A stretch of 51,808 nt of DNA, from assembly GCA_023441965.1 (NCBI GenBank), contig JAEZNB010000039.1:1-51808 (forward strand), given 5' to 3'. Below are positions 34,905 to 44,545 of the stretch, piece by piece (within the stretch, counting starts at the first letter, position 1; every line of letters starts with the position of its first letter). This stretch comes from Bacillota bacterium (GTDB lineage: Bacteria; Bacillota; Clostridia; Lachnospirales; Lachnospiraceae). Under the pieces are notes generated by a model. It ran no database searches and was not told where the DNA came from. It saw only the letters and a program-made list of their open reading frames with translations. A program made the translations under genes and the position numbers.

Positions 34905-37118
34905 TTATTGATAGCTATATGCATTCCCAAGTGCTATCGTAGCTGTCTGCCTGATGTCAGAGGAGGAGCTTCCGACACTGAATCTGTATTGGCCCGGCTC
35001 CACGTAGAAGCACTCTCTGTTGATATCGAAATAACCGAAGGCTGTTTTGTCTAAGAGCATTTCGACCCTGACTTCTTCTCCGGCCTTCATCCACTGCTTG
35101 GTAAAGCCCTTCAGCTCTATGATGGGTCTTTCCATCTCCGGGTCTATAGCGGAGACATATACCTGTGCAATTTCCGAACCATCTCTCTTACCGATATTCT
35201 TTATGGTAAAGGACAAGCTGACCGCAACATCCACCCCCTCATCCGCAGTGGTTTCCGGGTCTGCCTTTTCTTCCACTGTTACGCGCAGGTCCTCATATTG
35301 GAACTCTGTATAGGATAAACCATGTCCAAAGGCAAACTCAGGACTGATCCCGAAGGTATCATAATAACGGTAGCCGACATATACTCCTTCCCGGTAGACC
35401 ACCTTCCCACTGTTACCGAAGTCTCCCCAGTTATGAGCAGGGCAATCTGACAGCTCCCTGGGAAAGGTCTCGGCCAGCTTACCTGAAGGATTTACTTCGC
35501 CCAGCAGCACCTCAGCCAGAGCATTCCCGCCCTCCATACCGGCATAGTAGCTCCAGAGGATTGCCTTCGCTTTCCCTGACCAGGCCTTCATCTCGACCGG
35601 AGATCCTGCATACATGACAATTACGGCATTGGGATTTACTTCCAGTATTGCTTTGATCAGGTCGTCCTGACCATAGGGTAGCTTCATGTCCTTCCGGTCA
35701 CTGCCCTCCACATCATAATCATGATTGAGACCTCCGACAAAGATGAGCTCCTCACATTCCTTGGCGAGGGCGATTGCTTCAGCGAATAGCTTATCCCTTT
35801 TCTTCGCTGCTTCCTCCTCCTGCTTCCTTCTCTTTTCCTCCAAGGCTCTGTTTCCTTCCTCCGAAAGCCTTTCCAGACTATGCTGCTGCCAGTTCAGCTC
35901 CTTTTCCTCTTTTTTGGGGATATCATAACCCAGAGCAAATCTGATCTCCGCATTTCCCCCAAGCTTTTGCATCAGACCCAACAAAGGAGTGATCTCGTAA
36001 AGAGCCTTGATCTCTGCGCTTCCACCACCGTTCGAATGAACCTGTACCGCATTCTGACCGATGACTCCCAGCTTTTTCAGCCCTTCACGCTTCAGAGGCA
36101 GCCTGTCTTCTTCATTCTTAAGCAATATGATCGACTCTCTGGCCGTCCTTAAGGCTGCTTCTCTGTGCTCCGGAGCATTATAGGTTCCGGCTTTTCTGGT
36201 CTTGCTCTCATCTCCCAGCATCTTCAGTCGAAGCATTAATCTAAGGATATTTCTGATCTTCTTATCAATGAGCTCTTCTTTTATTTCCCCATTACGGATT
36301 GCCTCAAGCAGAGGCTTCGCCATATAGTACTGATCATAATTCGGGCCAACGGACATCTCAATATCCAGCTCGGACTCTGCGGCAGCCCTCGTGTCATGGA
36401 CTCCACCCCAGTCTGAAATCAGTGCACCATCATAGCCCCATTCCTCTCTTAAGATGTAATTAAAGAGGAGTTTACTCTGAGAGCAATGCTCTCCGAATAA
36501 GCGATTATAGGCACCCATAAGAGAAAGGCTTTCTCCCCGTTCAATGGCCGCCTTGAAGCCCGGGAAGTAAAGCTCCCTTAGAGCTCTTTCCCCAACCTCG
36601 GTATCAACCCAAAGTCTATTTGTTTCCTGATTGTTGACAGCGAAATGCTTCACACAGGCTGCCACATCATTTTCCTGGATGCCCTTGATCAAGGGAACCA
36701 CCAGCTCCTCAATCAGCTTGGGATCCTCACTCATATATTCAAAATTTCTGCCACAGAGGGGACTCCTCTTAATATTAATGCCGGGTGCCAGAATGACATC
36801 CTTTCCCCTTCCCCTGGCCTCTGCTCCCAGGACCTTGCCGGTCTCATATGCAAGCTCCCGGTTCCAGGTGGAAGCCAAAGCACTGTTACTGGGCAGGTAA
36901 GATGCCTTGTCCTCAGTCTGCCAGACATTGATCCACTCCTTTAGGGTGAACTCCTTTCTTACTCCCATAGGTCCGTCGGACATCTTTAGGGGCGGAATCT
37001 GCAGCCTTTCTACTCCTGCTGTCTGGAATATCCCCTCCCCATGGATCATAGCGATTTTCTCTTCCAATGTCAGCTCTGCCAACAGCTGTTCTATTCTTTC
37101 TTCATCAACCTTCTTCAT
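34905..37118 (-). CDS. Glycoside hydrolase family 3 beta-glucosidase/xylosidase
   Basis: A 737-residue GH3 enzyme without signal peptide, so it acts on imported oligosaccharides. Order: TIM-barrel domain with nucleophile Asp in ISDWGGVHD (about 235), the alpha/beta sandwich domain (AGMEGGNALAEVLLGEVNPSGKL) and a fibronectin III-like domain at the C terminus. A highly charged insert at about 413-450 (RALEEKRRKQEEEAAKKRD) probably forms a coiled coil. It follows the GH31 alpha-xylosidase gene by 127 bp, consistent with xyloglucan oligosaccharide breakdown. Confidence 0.93.
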   Translation of the reverse strand: MKKVDEERIEQLLAELTLEEKIAMIHGEGIFQTAGVERLQIPPLKMSDGPMGVRKEFTLKEWINVWQTEDKASYLPSNSALASTWNRELAYETGKVLGAEARGRGKDVILAPGINIKRSPLCGRNFEYMSEDPKLIEELVVPLIKGIQENDVAACVKHFAVNNQETNRLWVDTEVGERALRELYFPGFKAAIERGESLSLMGAYNRLFGEHCSQSKLLFNYILREEWGYDGALISDWGGVHDTRAAAESELDIEMSVGPNYDQYYMAKPLLEAIRNGEIKEELIDKKIRNILRLMLRLKMLGDESKTRKAGTYNAPEHREAALRTARESIILLKNEEDRLPLKREGLKKLGVIGQNAVQVHSNGGGSAEIKALYEITPLLGLMQKLGGNAEIRFALGYDIPKKEEKELNWQQHSLERLSEEGNRALEEKRRKQEEEAAKKRDKLFAEAIALAKECEELIFVGGLNHDYDVEGSDRKDMKLPYGQDDLIKAILEVNPNAVIVMYAGSPVEMKAWSGKAKAILWSYYAGMEGGNALAEVLLGEVNPSGKLAETFPRELSDCPAHNWGDFGNSGKVVYREGVYVGYRYYDTFGISPEFAFGHGLSYTEFQYEDLRVTVEEKADPETTADEGVDVAVSLSFTIKNIGKRDGSEIAQVYVSAIDPEMERPIIELKGFTKQWMKAGEEVRVEMLLDKTAFGYFDINRECFYVEPGQYRFSVGSSSSDIRQTATIALGNAYSYQ

Positions 37119-37245
37119 CTGATCGCCCTCTTATCTGTGATAATATTTATGTTATTTCAATCCCTGCTCTGTTTTTAAACTATCTCTCTGTTATCCTTCC
37201 ACATGTCTGATCAGCTGTATGTCACAGCGATAGGTCTGTTCTGTC

Positions 37246-39660
37246 TTATATTTTCTCCAGCCGGCAGCTTATGCTGCCGCTGCCCAAAGGAGTAAGTATC
37301 GTATCCCTTCCCCTTACCTCTATAGAAGCGCCCTCTGCGGCAGTTACACCGGTCAGATTCACCAGAACTAGGGTATAGGGCTGCTCTGACTCCACCCGGA
37401 TCTGCAGGGTATCGGCCTTCTTTAGAAGCTCTGCCTTTACCTTCAGCTTCGCAGCCGCATCATATACAAGAGTTTTGGCAGCCACCCCCTCCTTCAGTTC
37501 ATAAGCCTTCAACTGCACATGGTCTGCATAATCATAGACCGCATCATCATCAGATGCTCCAACCGCAAGCAGACTGTTCTCCCTCACCAAGAGGGGAAGG
37601 CTTGTATAGGCATGCTGTTCCGTCCACCATCTGCCACCGATTTTAACCTCACCGCTTAGGAAATCGGTCCAGCTTCCCTCCGGCAGATAATATTTTGCGA
37701 TCCCTTTCTCATTGAAGATCGGTGCTACGAGCAGGGAGTCTCCCAGCATATACTGTTTATCCAGGTAGGAGCAGGTCATATCCTCCGTAAATTCCATCAC
37801 CATGCTTCGCATCACAGGAACACCGGTCTGTGAGTTCTCTACGGCATAACGGAAGAGATATGGCATAAGGGAAGCCTTAAGCCTTGTGAAGAAGCGTACC
37901 ACCTCCACTGCCTCATCATCATAAGCCCAGGGTACCCGATAGGAGGAGCTTCCATGCAATCTGGAATGCGTGGACAAAAGGCCGAAGGCTGCCCACCGCT
38001 TATACACATCTGCTGTCGAGGTATTCTCAAAGCCTCCGATATCATGACTCCAGTAACCAAAGCCGGACATGGTCAGGGATAGACCACCCCGCAGGCTTTC
38101 AGCCATGGATTCATAATCAGACCAGCAATCCCCGCCCCAATGAACCGGAAAGCACTGTCCTCCGGCAGTAGCACTTCTGGCAAAGACCACGGCTTCTCCT
38201 CTGCCCCGCTTCCGTTCCAGCAGTTCAAATACCGTTTTATTATATAGATAAGCATAATAGTTATGCATCTTCACCGGGTCAGAGCCATCATGATAAAGGG
38301 CTTCCACCGGTATTCTCTCACCAAAATCCGTCTTAAAGCAGTCCACTCCCATATCCAGCAGAGCTTCCAGCTTGGAGGAGAACCATGCACAGGCCTTAGG
38401 ATTCGTAAAATCCACGATAGCCATTCCCGGCTGCCACATATCCCACTGCCATACATCCCCGTTGGGTCTTCGGATAAAGTATCCTCCCTCCAGTCCCTCC
38501 CGGAACAGAGCCGATTCCTGTGCGATATAGCTGTTGATCCAGACACAGATCTTCAATCCCTTCTCCTTCAGCCTGCCAAGCATGCCTGCCGGATCGGGAA
38601 ATACTCTGGAATCCCATAGAAAATCAGACCAATGAAATTCCTTCATCCAGAAACAGTCAAAGTGAAATACCTTCAGAGGAATCCCCCTTGACAGCATCCC
38701 ATCCACAAAGCTGTTCACCGTAGCTTCATCGTAGCTGGTCGTAAAGCTGCTGGACAGCCATAAGCCGAAGGTCCAGGCCGGTGGCAAGGCCGGCTTCCCT
38801 GTCAGATCGGTATAACGCATCAGGGCCTCCTTCATGGAAGGACCGGCAATCAGGAAATAATCCAAGCCCTCCCCGGGAACACTGAACTGAACCTTATTCA
38901 CCAGCTCCGATCCAAGCTCATAGGATACCCTGCCGGGATGGTTTACGAACACTCCATAGCCTTTGTTGGACAGATAAAAGGGTATATTCTTATAGGCCTG
39001 CTCAGTGGAGCTGCCTCCATCCTCATTCCATAGATCAAGAGACTGACCGTTCTTCACAAAAGGAGTAAAATGTTCCCCAAGACCATAGACCAGCTCTCCC
39101 ACTGTGAGAGAGAGTCTTTCCCGCATATAGGTATCCCTGTCACTGCCATCATCATAAGCCAACCCTCTCCAGGCCGTTTTTACATAGGCCAGGTCACGGA
39201 AGCATGTCTCCGTAAGCTTCTCCTCCTTACAGAAGAAGCTCATTCTCCAGCTTACCTTATTTATCTCCAGCCGTAGGCTGCCGCTTACAAGGGTAAGAAG
39301 CTCCTCCCTGTCATATACCTTAAGGCTTGCTCCGTTATCTGTCTCCCGGGACCCATCTGCCTCACCGACCATCAGCTTCAGAGGAAGATACTGCTCCTGC
39401 TCCACTGTCAGCTTAAATTCCGGTCCCCTTCTGCATACACCCAGATAATGATCTGCCCGAATGCGCAACACCTCCGGCATGGGAGAAGAAATCCGCAGTG
39501 TAAGCGTAACACCGCCGAGGGTATCTCCTCTGTGATTAATTCTGTGGGTCGGTGCCAAAATCGTCAGCTCTTTACCCACCACCCGATAATCATAAACCTG
39601 TATGGGTGAGAATACCTCCACCCCTTCCCTATTCATCCAATGACCATTTGAAAACTTCAT
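37246..39660 (-). CDS. yicI: Glycoside hydrolase family 31 alpha-xylosidase
   Basis: An 804-residue enzyme closely resembling YicI. The nucleophile Asp is in CFKTDFGERIP (about 445), the acid/base Asp in HWGGDCWSDYES (about 511), and the FGYWSHDIGGFENT and KRWAAFGLLSTHSR blocks follow. It removes alpha-xylose from xyloglucan-type oligosaccharides in the cytoplasm. The start at 39660 is chosen because GGAGG lies 6 bases before; earlier in-frame ATGs have none. It forms an operon with GH3. No sugar transporter or LacI/AraC regulator adjoins it. Confidence 0.93.
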   Translation of the reverse strand: MKFSNGHWMNREGVEVFSPIQVYDYRVVGKELTILAPTHRINHRGDTLGGVTLTLRISSPMPEVLRIRADHYLGVCRRGPEFKLTVEQEQYLPLKLMVGEADGSRETDNGASLKVYDREELLTLVSGSLRLEINKVSWRMSFFCKEEKLTETCFRDLAYVKTAWRGLAYDDGSDRDTYMRERLSLTVGELVYGLGEHFTPFVKNGQSLDLWNEDGGSSTEQAYKNIPFYLSNKGYGVFVNHPGRVSYELGSELVNKVQFSVPGEGLDYFLIAGPSMKEALMRYTDLTGKPALPPAWTFGLWLSSSFTTSYDEATVNSFVDGMLSRGIPLKVFHFDCFWMKEFHWSDFLWDSRVFPDPAGMLGRLKEKGLKICVWINSYIAQESALFREGLEGGYFIRRPNGDVWQWDMWQPGMAIVDFTNPKACAWFSSKLEALLDMGVDCFKTDFGERIPVEALYHDGSDPVKMHNYYAYLYNKTVFELLERKRGRGEAVVFARSATAGGQCFPVHWGGDCWSDYESMAESLRGGLSLTMSGFGYWSHDIGGFENTSTADVYKRWAAFGLLSTHSRLHGSSSYRVPWAYDDEAVEVVRFFTRLKASLMPYLFRYAVENSQTGVPVMRSMVMEFTEDMTCSYLDKQYMLGDSLLVAPIFNEKGIAKYYLPEGSWTDFLSGEVKIGGRWWTEQHAYTSLPLLVRENSLLAVGASDDDAVYDYADHVQLKAYELKEGVAAKTLVYDAAAKLKVKAELLKKADTLQIRVESEQPYTLVLVNLTGVTAAEGASIEVRGRDTILTPLGSGSISCRLEKI

Positions 39661-39734
39661 ATACATCCTCCAAAGCGTTGCAATAAGTTGGCTCAAATGC
39701 CGAATTAACCTGGTGTGAGTTATTTTATACTGCT

Positions 39735-40421
39735 TTATATTCCTTTTCTTACTATCCTTTTCTCAATGCTTGCATTGATTCTCCCGATCAGTCTCTCATT
39801 CCCCGGCAGAAAAATCCCAGCCACCGGACCAACCAGAAAGGCACAGAGAAGCGTCCCTAATCCAAAGATACCACCCAACAAATATCCGCAGGTTACGAAG
39901 GTGATATCTACAAGAATTCGGATGATACTGAATTTCTTATGAAGCTTATCACTGATTACAATTGCGATCAGATCATTCGGTCCTGTACCTGCCTCAGATT
40001 TAATCACAATGGTCATACCGTAAGCAAGAATGACACAACCCACGATTGAAATCAGGATACGTATGCCAACCGGCAGGGCTTCATGAATGATACCCCCAAG
40101 TAAATATGTAAAGAAATCAATAATAGGCCCGCCAAAAACCATACATAAGACTGTACCGAGCTTGATATAGCTGCGATCAGTGATCAGGAGAACCAGTATA
40201 ACAAGAAAGCTAATGAGAATATGCGTATATCCATGGGTAATGAAGGGAAGGCTTAAGCTCTTCTGTAGCGTCCGGAATATCCCTTGTACAAACACATTAT
40301 AGGGATCAGAGCCCAGTTTTGACAAGAGGAATAGGGTGACCCCCAGATGAGCAATCGTAAGTCCGATGAGTAAAATCAAGACTCTGCTGCTTCCCTTTAC
40401 TAAGCTGTATTTTCGTTTCAT
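39735..40421 (-). CDS. YczE/YyaS/YitT-family membrane protein
   Basis: About 228 residues with five to six transmembrane helices. The repeated signature LFLLSKLGSDPYNVF and KSEAGTGPNDLIAIV marks this family, whose function is unsettled. Start: ATG 40421 with GAGGAC upstream is chosen; a GTG at 40457 with AGGA is possible. It is divergent from a NimA-like gene with about 100 bp between. Confidence 0.82.
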   Translation of the reverse strand: MKRKYSLVKGSSRVLILLIGLTIAHLGVTLFLLSKLGSDPYNVFVQGIFRTLQKSLSLPFITHGYTHILISFLVILVLLITDRSYIKLGTVLCMVFGGPIIDFFTYLLGGIIHEALPVGIRILISIVGCVILAYGMTIVIKSEAGTGPNDLIAIVISDKLHKKFSIIRILVDITFVTCGYLLGGIFGLGTLLCAFLVGPVAGIFLPGNERLIGRINASIEKRIVRKGI

Positions 40422-40526
40422 GTCTTTGTCCTCTTTTATCGCCAGTTTTTCTTGCACATGCGATTCCTATATATTATTATTATGACATACCTTAATGATG
40501 ATTGAAAGATGAAGCGAGGGAAAACG

Positions 40527-41000
40527 ATGAGAAGAAAAGACAGAGAAATCACCGATATGGATGTGATATTAAGTATTATCAGGAAATGCGACGTATGTCG
40601 CCTGGCACTGTTTGGTGAGGAATATCCCTACATCATCCCGATGAACTTCGGCTTCCATTATGAGAATCAGCAGCTGAAGCTTTATTTCCATGGGGCCAAG
40701 CAGGGAACCAAGATCGACCTGATTGCGAGGAATCCGAAGGCTTCCTTTGAGATGGATTGCTCCCATGAGCTGATTCCCGGTCCGCAGGCCTGTGATTATA
40801 CCATGAATTATGAGAGTGTCTGCGGTAACGGTATCATCAGAATCCTTGACAGAAGCCAGGCTGAATATGCTTTAAAGCAGCTGATGAAGCAATATACAGA
40901 GCAGGAGCTGACTTATAAGCAAGCAGCTGTGGATGCGGTCGCCGTAATGGAACTGACCGTAGAGCAGATCACCGGCAAGAGCAGACCTCCTAGGAAATAG
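40527..41000 (+). CDS. NimA-like pyridoxamine 5'-phosphate oxidase family protein
   Basis: A 157-residue split-barrel flavoprotein. REITDMDVILSIIRKCDVCRLAL starts the fold, and YIIPMNFGFHY and LYFHGAKQGTKIDLI match proteins annotated as nitroimidazole resistance NimA or FMN-binding PNPOx-like. The cofactor may be FMN or heme. The start at 40527 has GAGGG upstream. Its end overlaps the converging YgjP gene by 11 bp. Confidence 0.88.
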   Translation: MRRKDREITDMDVILSIIRKCDVCRLALFGEEYPYIIPMNFGFHYENQQLKLYFHGAKQGTKIDLIARNPKASFEMDCSHELIPGPQACDYTMNYESVCGNGIIRILDRSQAEYALKQLMKQYTEQELTYKQAAVDAVAVMELTVEQITGKSRPPRK

Positions 41001-41742
41001 GACTATTCAGTTTGGCCTTTCTATTGCGCCAGCCAGGCAGATACTGATCCATATAAGCTTTAAAGATGTGGTTGTGGCTACCCTCAAGCAGATGGACCAG
41101 CTCATGGACGACAACATATTCCAGACATTCCGGGGCTTTTCCTGCCAGCTTCAGATTCAGGCAGATCTTCTTCTGTCTGACATTGCAGGAACCCCATCGG
41201 GAGGTCATATCCCGCAGATTCCACTCCTTTGCCTTCACTCCTATGATCCCTTCCCATTTGGCAAAGAGCTCAGGTAGTCTTCGTGTGAGCTCCTCCCGGT
41301 ACAGCTGCTTCAGGAGGCTATAACGCTCCTCTGCCCTGCTTTCTTCCTCCCCCTTCTTCACCATAAGGAGGATATGGGTACCGGTAAAGCAGGCTTCCTT
41401 CTTCCTTTGCCGAAACCTGACCTCCAGAGGAATACATCTGCCCCAGTAAGGTACCTCCTCACCGGTCAGATAGCTTGCTTCCTTCAGCGGAGCTGTTCCC
41501 TGCTTCTTGCGAACCTTCTCCTGCTGCAATCTGATCCATTCCTCTTTGGCGAGCAGAAAATCCTTGATGGCTTCGATGGGCATACGGATCGGAGCACTGA
41601 CATAGAGCCTGCCCTCAGGAGGCAGAACCTTCAGGTAGAGATTCTTGATTCTTTTCCGCTCCAGCTCTATACCCTGTCCCTTATACTCCAGGAAGCTGAT
41701 ACTTCCTTTATTCTTGGTCCTCTTATCTATGTGCTTCCTCAT
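40990..41742 (-). CDS. YgjP-like zinc metallopeptidase domain protein
   Basis: About 250 residues with the zinc motif HELVHLLEGSHNHIF (HExxH near residue 215) and the conserved SRWGSCN block, both typical of the YgjP/WLM family. The natural substrate is unclear. The start at 41742 (MRKHIDKRTKNKG) lies 5 bases from the NYN stop with AAGG close by; a further upstream start would overlap the NYN gene by 83 bp and give a run of Arg and Lys. Translational coupling to NYN is likely. Confidence 0.85.
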   Translation of the reverse strand: MRKHIDKRTKNKGSISFLEYKGQGIELERKRIKNLYLKVLPPEGRLYVSAPIRMPIEAIKDFLLAKEEWIRLQQEKVRKKQGTAPLKEASYLTGEEVPYWGRCIPLEVRFRQRKKEACFTGTHILLMVKKGEEESRAEERYSLLKQLYREELTRRLPELFAKWEGIIGVKAKEWNLRDMTSRWGSCNVRQKKICLNLKLAGKAPECLEYVVVHELVHLLEGSHNHIFKAYMDQYLPGWRNRKAKLNSPIS

Positions 41743-41746
41743 CACC

Positions 41747-42661
41747 TTACTTGCTCTTCTTCCTGTAATTACGCTTCTTCTTTGGCTGTCCTCCTGCCTT
41801 CTTCTCTTCCTCCTGTTGAACCGGTTCACTTCTTAAAGAAACCCACATCGAGCTGCCGCCCTTGCCCTTCGAGTTGATTTCAAGGAAGTCAAATTTCTTC
41901 AGGAATTTGGAGAGCTTCGTGTCCCCGTAATTTCTCACATCAAAATCAGGATAACGCTTTACCAGGCGGCTACCCAGCTCACCCATATTCATGCTTTGAT
42001 CTTCCTCATCCACTTCATTCATCATCTTTAATATCGCAGCCTTTATGACCTCGATATCTGTCATATTCTTCGTACTATCCCCATTATCGGAGGGAAGGAC
42101 AGACTTGACCTGCTTACTCTGGTTGTCCGTCTCATTCTCTGCTTCCTTGACCAGAGTCTGTTTCTTATCTTTATGATTCTCATTTTTCTTCTGATTATTG
42201 TCCAGAACCAGCCTGTTCGTCTCTGTCTCAGCCAGAACATCCAGATATTTGAACTGGTTACAGGAGGCGATGAAGGGCTTAGGTGTCTTCCTCTCCCCCA
42301 TACCGACGACCAACATCCCCGACTCTCTTAAACGGGAGGAAAGCTTGGTAAAATCACTATCACTGGATACAATACAGAAGCCTTCCACATTACCGGAATA
42401 CAGAATATCCATCGCATCAATAATCATAGCGGAGTCCGTTGCATTCTTACCTACGGTATAGCCATATTGCTGGACCGGTGTCACGGAGTTCTCCAGCAAT
42501 ACATCCTTCCAGGAGGCTGCCGAAGGCCTGGTCCAGTCCCCATAAATTCGCTTATAAGTAGCAACGCCGTAATTTGATATCTCATCCAGAATGTACTTGA
42601 TGTATTTTGCCGAGACATTATCTGCATCAATCAGTACCGCAAATCGTTTATCACCTAGCAT
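41747..42661 (-). CDS. NYN-domain nuclease with OST-HTH/LOTUS domain
   Basis: A 304-residue protein. The N-terminal NYN/PIN-like domain (about 5-140) has the acidic metal site in VLIDADN, ATDSAMIIDAMDIL and VSSDSDFTKLSSRLRE, suggesting RNase activity. A charged linker (about 150-205) joins an OST-HTH/LOTUS domain (about 205-275, MGELGSRLVKRYPDFDVRNY), an RNA- or protein-binding module. The tail is very basic (KKKRNYRKKSK). It is a LabA-like protein; the natural target is unknown. AGGGAGGG supports the start. Confidence 0.9.
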   Translation of the reverse strand: MLGDKRFAVLIDADNVSAKYIKYILDEISNYGVATYKRIYGDWTRPSAASWKDVLLENSVTPVQQYGYTVGKNATDSAMIIDAMDILYSGNVEGFCIVSSDSDFTKLSSRLRESGMLVVGMGERKTPKPFIASCNQFKYLDVLAETETNRLVLDNNQKKNENHKDKKQTLVKEAENETDNQSKQVKSVLPSDNGDSTKNMTDIEVIKAAILKMMNEVDEEDQSMNMGELGSRLVKRYPDFDVRNYGDTKLSKFLKKFDFLEINSKGKGGSSMWVSLRSEPVQQEEEKKAGGQPKKKRNYRKKSK

Positions 42662-42837
42662 ATAGCCCTCCCTATTCCTTCTCTTTTCATTATCCCGATC
42701 GATTTTCTCTTCTAATCTCTTTCCTTTATTATATCCTTTTGTTTTTCTTTCGTCTACCCGAACTTCATGGAGCTGCGTGCACTATCATGGTATAGATTGC
42801 CATATACTGGCAATACTTCCTTTAGGAGGTGCGCAAA

Positions 42838-43197
42838 ATGATTACATTTATGAAAAGCTGCGAGCTTACGAACATTCGTAAAAAACTGATACTATTATAT
42901 CTGTTAAATGTTACGGATATCCTCTTTACCCTTGGCCTGCTGCAGACCGGCTTCTTCTCTGAAGTCAATATCTTCATGGTTCATGCGGTTCAGTCTCCCC
43001 TGGCAAGCTTTCTGTTGAAGATACTGCTACCTGCCGGCCTGCTTTACTATCTGTATCGTAAAAGCTGTCAGTCCGATGGTGCTGGGATGAAGGCTACCAA
43101 CATCGGTATTAACATATCTCTGTCCATCTATGTATTGGTAAACCTGACCCATCTGATTTGGTTGGCTCTACTTCCCTACTTTTATCATATCACTTAG
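42838..43197 (+). CDS. DUF5658-like small membrane protein
   Basis: 119 residues with three transmembrane helices. LLYLLNVTDILFTLGLLQTG matches the start of DUF5658 proteins. The start at 42838 is chosen for the AGGAGG site 8 bases upstream. Function unknown. It ends 21 bp before a strong terminator. Confidence 0.72.
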   Translation: MITFMKSCELTNIRKKLILLYLLNVTDILFTLGLLQTGFFSEVNIFMVHAVQSPLASFLLKILLPAGLLYYLYRKSCQSDGAGMKATNIGINISLSIYVLVNLTHLIWLALLPYFYHIT

Positions 43198-43218
43198 GAA
43201 GGCGGCCGCGACATAAGT

Positions 43219-43267
43219 AAACGCCCGCACCGTTTGCAGTTTGTCACTGTTTACGGAGCGGGCGTTT
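43219..43267. terminator. Bidirectional intrinsic terminator
   Basis: Arms AAACGCCCGC and GCGGGCGTTT extended by CCGT/ACGG with a single mismatch. It lies between the DUF5658 gene and the converging HAD gene. Confidence 0.85.
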
Positions 43268-43322
43268 CTAACATCTGTCTACCTAAGATCCTATCACAAT
43301 AGGCTTAAGCACTGATAATACC

Positions 43323-44039
43323 TTATGCAAGTAAGTTCGGAAGCTGCTCAATATATTCAAAAAACTCCGGAAAACCTCCATGATGGTAAGAAGAGAGATC
43401 TCCTTCCTCCTTATTCAACAGGCACTCTGTTAACAGATAGGTTCCCATCCCCAGCTCTGAGACGCACATATCTTCTCTTACATCATTTCCCACCATAATG
43501 CACTCTGAAGGTTCTTTCCCGATCTCACCCAGGATAGCCTTGTAATATTCTAAGCTGGGTTTACAGTAGGAGCTGTTCTCATAGGTCGTGATCCAGTCAA
43601 AATCCTCTTCCTTAAGGCCGGCCCATCCAATGCGGTTTAAGGTTGCTATCCTGGGAAAGAGGGGATTTGTGGCCAGAACAAGACGGTAGCCCTTCTCCTT
43701 CAGAAGTCGGATACAGTCTCCCGCTTCCGGCCGGTAGGTTGTGGTCTTCTTCGCTGCGATAAATTCCTTCCGGTAGAAGTCCTCAAAGACCGGCAACAGC
43801 TTCCGTAATTCTTCTCCTCCCACACCGGTAAAGGTAGTCCAAAAGCGTTGCTCATTTGTCATGGAACCATCATTCTCTATCATCGCTTTGGTGCCTGTCC
43901 AGACCAATTGAACCAGCTTCTTGGGGTCAATCCCATAGGGTAACATCTTCAGGGATAGGGCATGAAAATAGGCTTCCATAAAGGCATCCTGGTCCATGGG
44001 CAATAGGGTACCGTCAAGATCAAATAAAAAGGTGTTCAT
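43323..44039 (-). CDS. HAD-superfamily hydrolase
   Basis: A 238-residue haloacid-dehalogenase-type phosphatase with catalytic FDLDGTL, motif II VLATNP, Lys in YCKPSLEYY and acidic motif IV VGNDVREDM. The helical cap after motif I suggests a small-molecule phosphatase such as phosphoglycolate-like. The substrate is unknown. CGGAGG supports the start; the ridA gene lies 56 bp upstream in the same direction. Confidence 0.9.
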   Translation of the reverse strand: MNTFLFDLDGTLLPMDQDAFMEAYFHALSLKMLPYGIDPKKLVQLVWTGTKAMIENDGSMTNEQRFWTTFTGVGGEELRKLLPVFEDFYRKEFIAAKKTTTYRPEAGDCIRLLKEKGYRLVLATNPLFPRIATLNRIGWAGLKEEDFDWITTYENSSYCKPSLEYYKAILGEIGKEPSECIMVGNDVREDMCVSELGMGTYLLTECLLNKEEGDLSSYHHGGFPEFFEYIEQLPNLLA

Positions 44040-44095
44040 AAATATCCTCCGTTTTCTTATGCTTCGTCTGTAAAAAATCCGTCAAGCATCCCTCA

Positions 44096-44479
44096 TTATC
44101 TGAGGGCAATCAGCTCAATCTCAATCAAGGCGCCCTTGGGAAGCCCTGCTACCTGAACAGCGGAACGTGCCGGAGAATCTGTACCCAGGTACTTACCATA
44201 AACTCCGTTCATCGCTGCAAAATCCTTTAAATCCTGCAGAAATACAGTTGCCTTTACCACCTTATCAAAGGAAGATCCAGCCTCCTCGAGAACGGCCCTC
44301 AGATTTCGGAAAACTCTGTCCGTCTGTGCTTCGATTCCTCCCTCAACCAATTCCCCGGTTGCGGGATCAATCGGTACCTGTCCGGAGGTAAAGATAAGAC
44401 CCAAACCCGTATCAATTGCGTGGGAGTATGGTCCGATTGCTGCAGGTGCAGCCGCTGCCTGAATCACTTTTTTCGCCAT
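44096..44479 (-). CDS. ridA: RidA family enamine/imine deaminase
   Basis: 127 residues, the normal RidA length. IGPYSHAI, TSGQVPIDP and the catalytic-site Arg in SPARSAVQVAGLPKGALIEIE are intact. It hydrolyses reactive 2-aminoacrylate made by PLP enzymes. Its closeness to the aminotransferase alaA fits that role. AAGGTGG precedes the ATG. Confidence 0.95.
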   Translation of the reverse strand: MAKKVIQAAAAPAAIGPYSHAIDTGLGLIFTSGQVPIDPATGELVEGGIEAQTDRVFRNLRAVLEEAGSSFDKVVKATVFLQDLKDFAAMNGVYGKYLGTDSPARSAVQVAGLPKGALIEIELIALR

Positions 44480-44545
44480 AAGAAAACCACCTTACTGTTT
44501 ATGATTATTTATCAGATCGGATGGAATATAAACATCCGATGCAGG

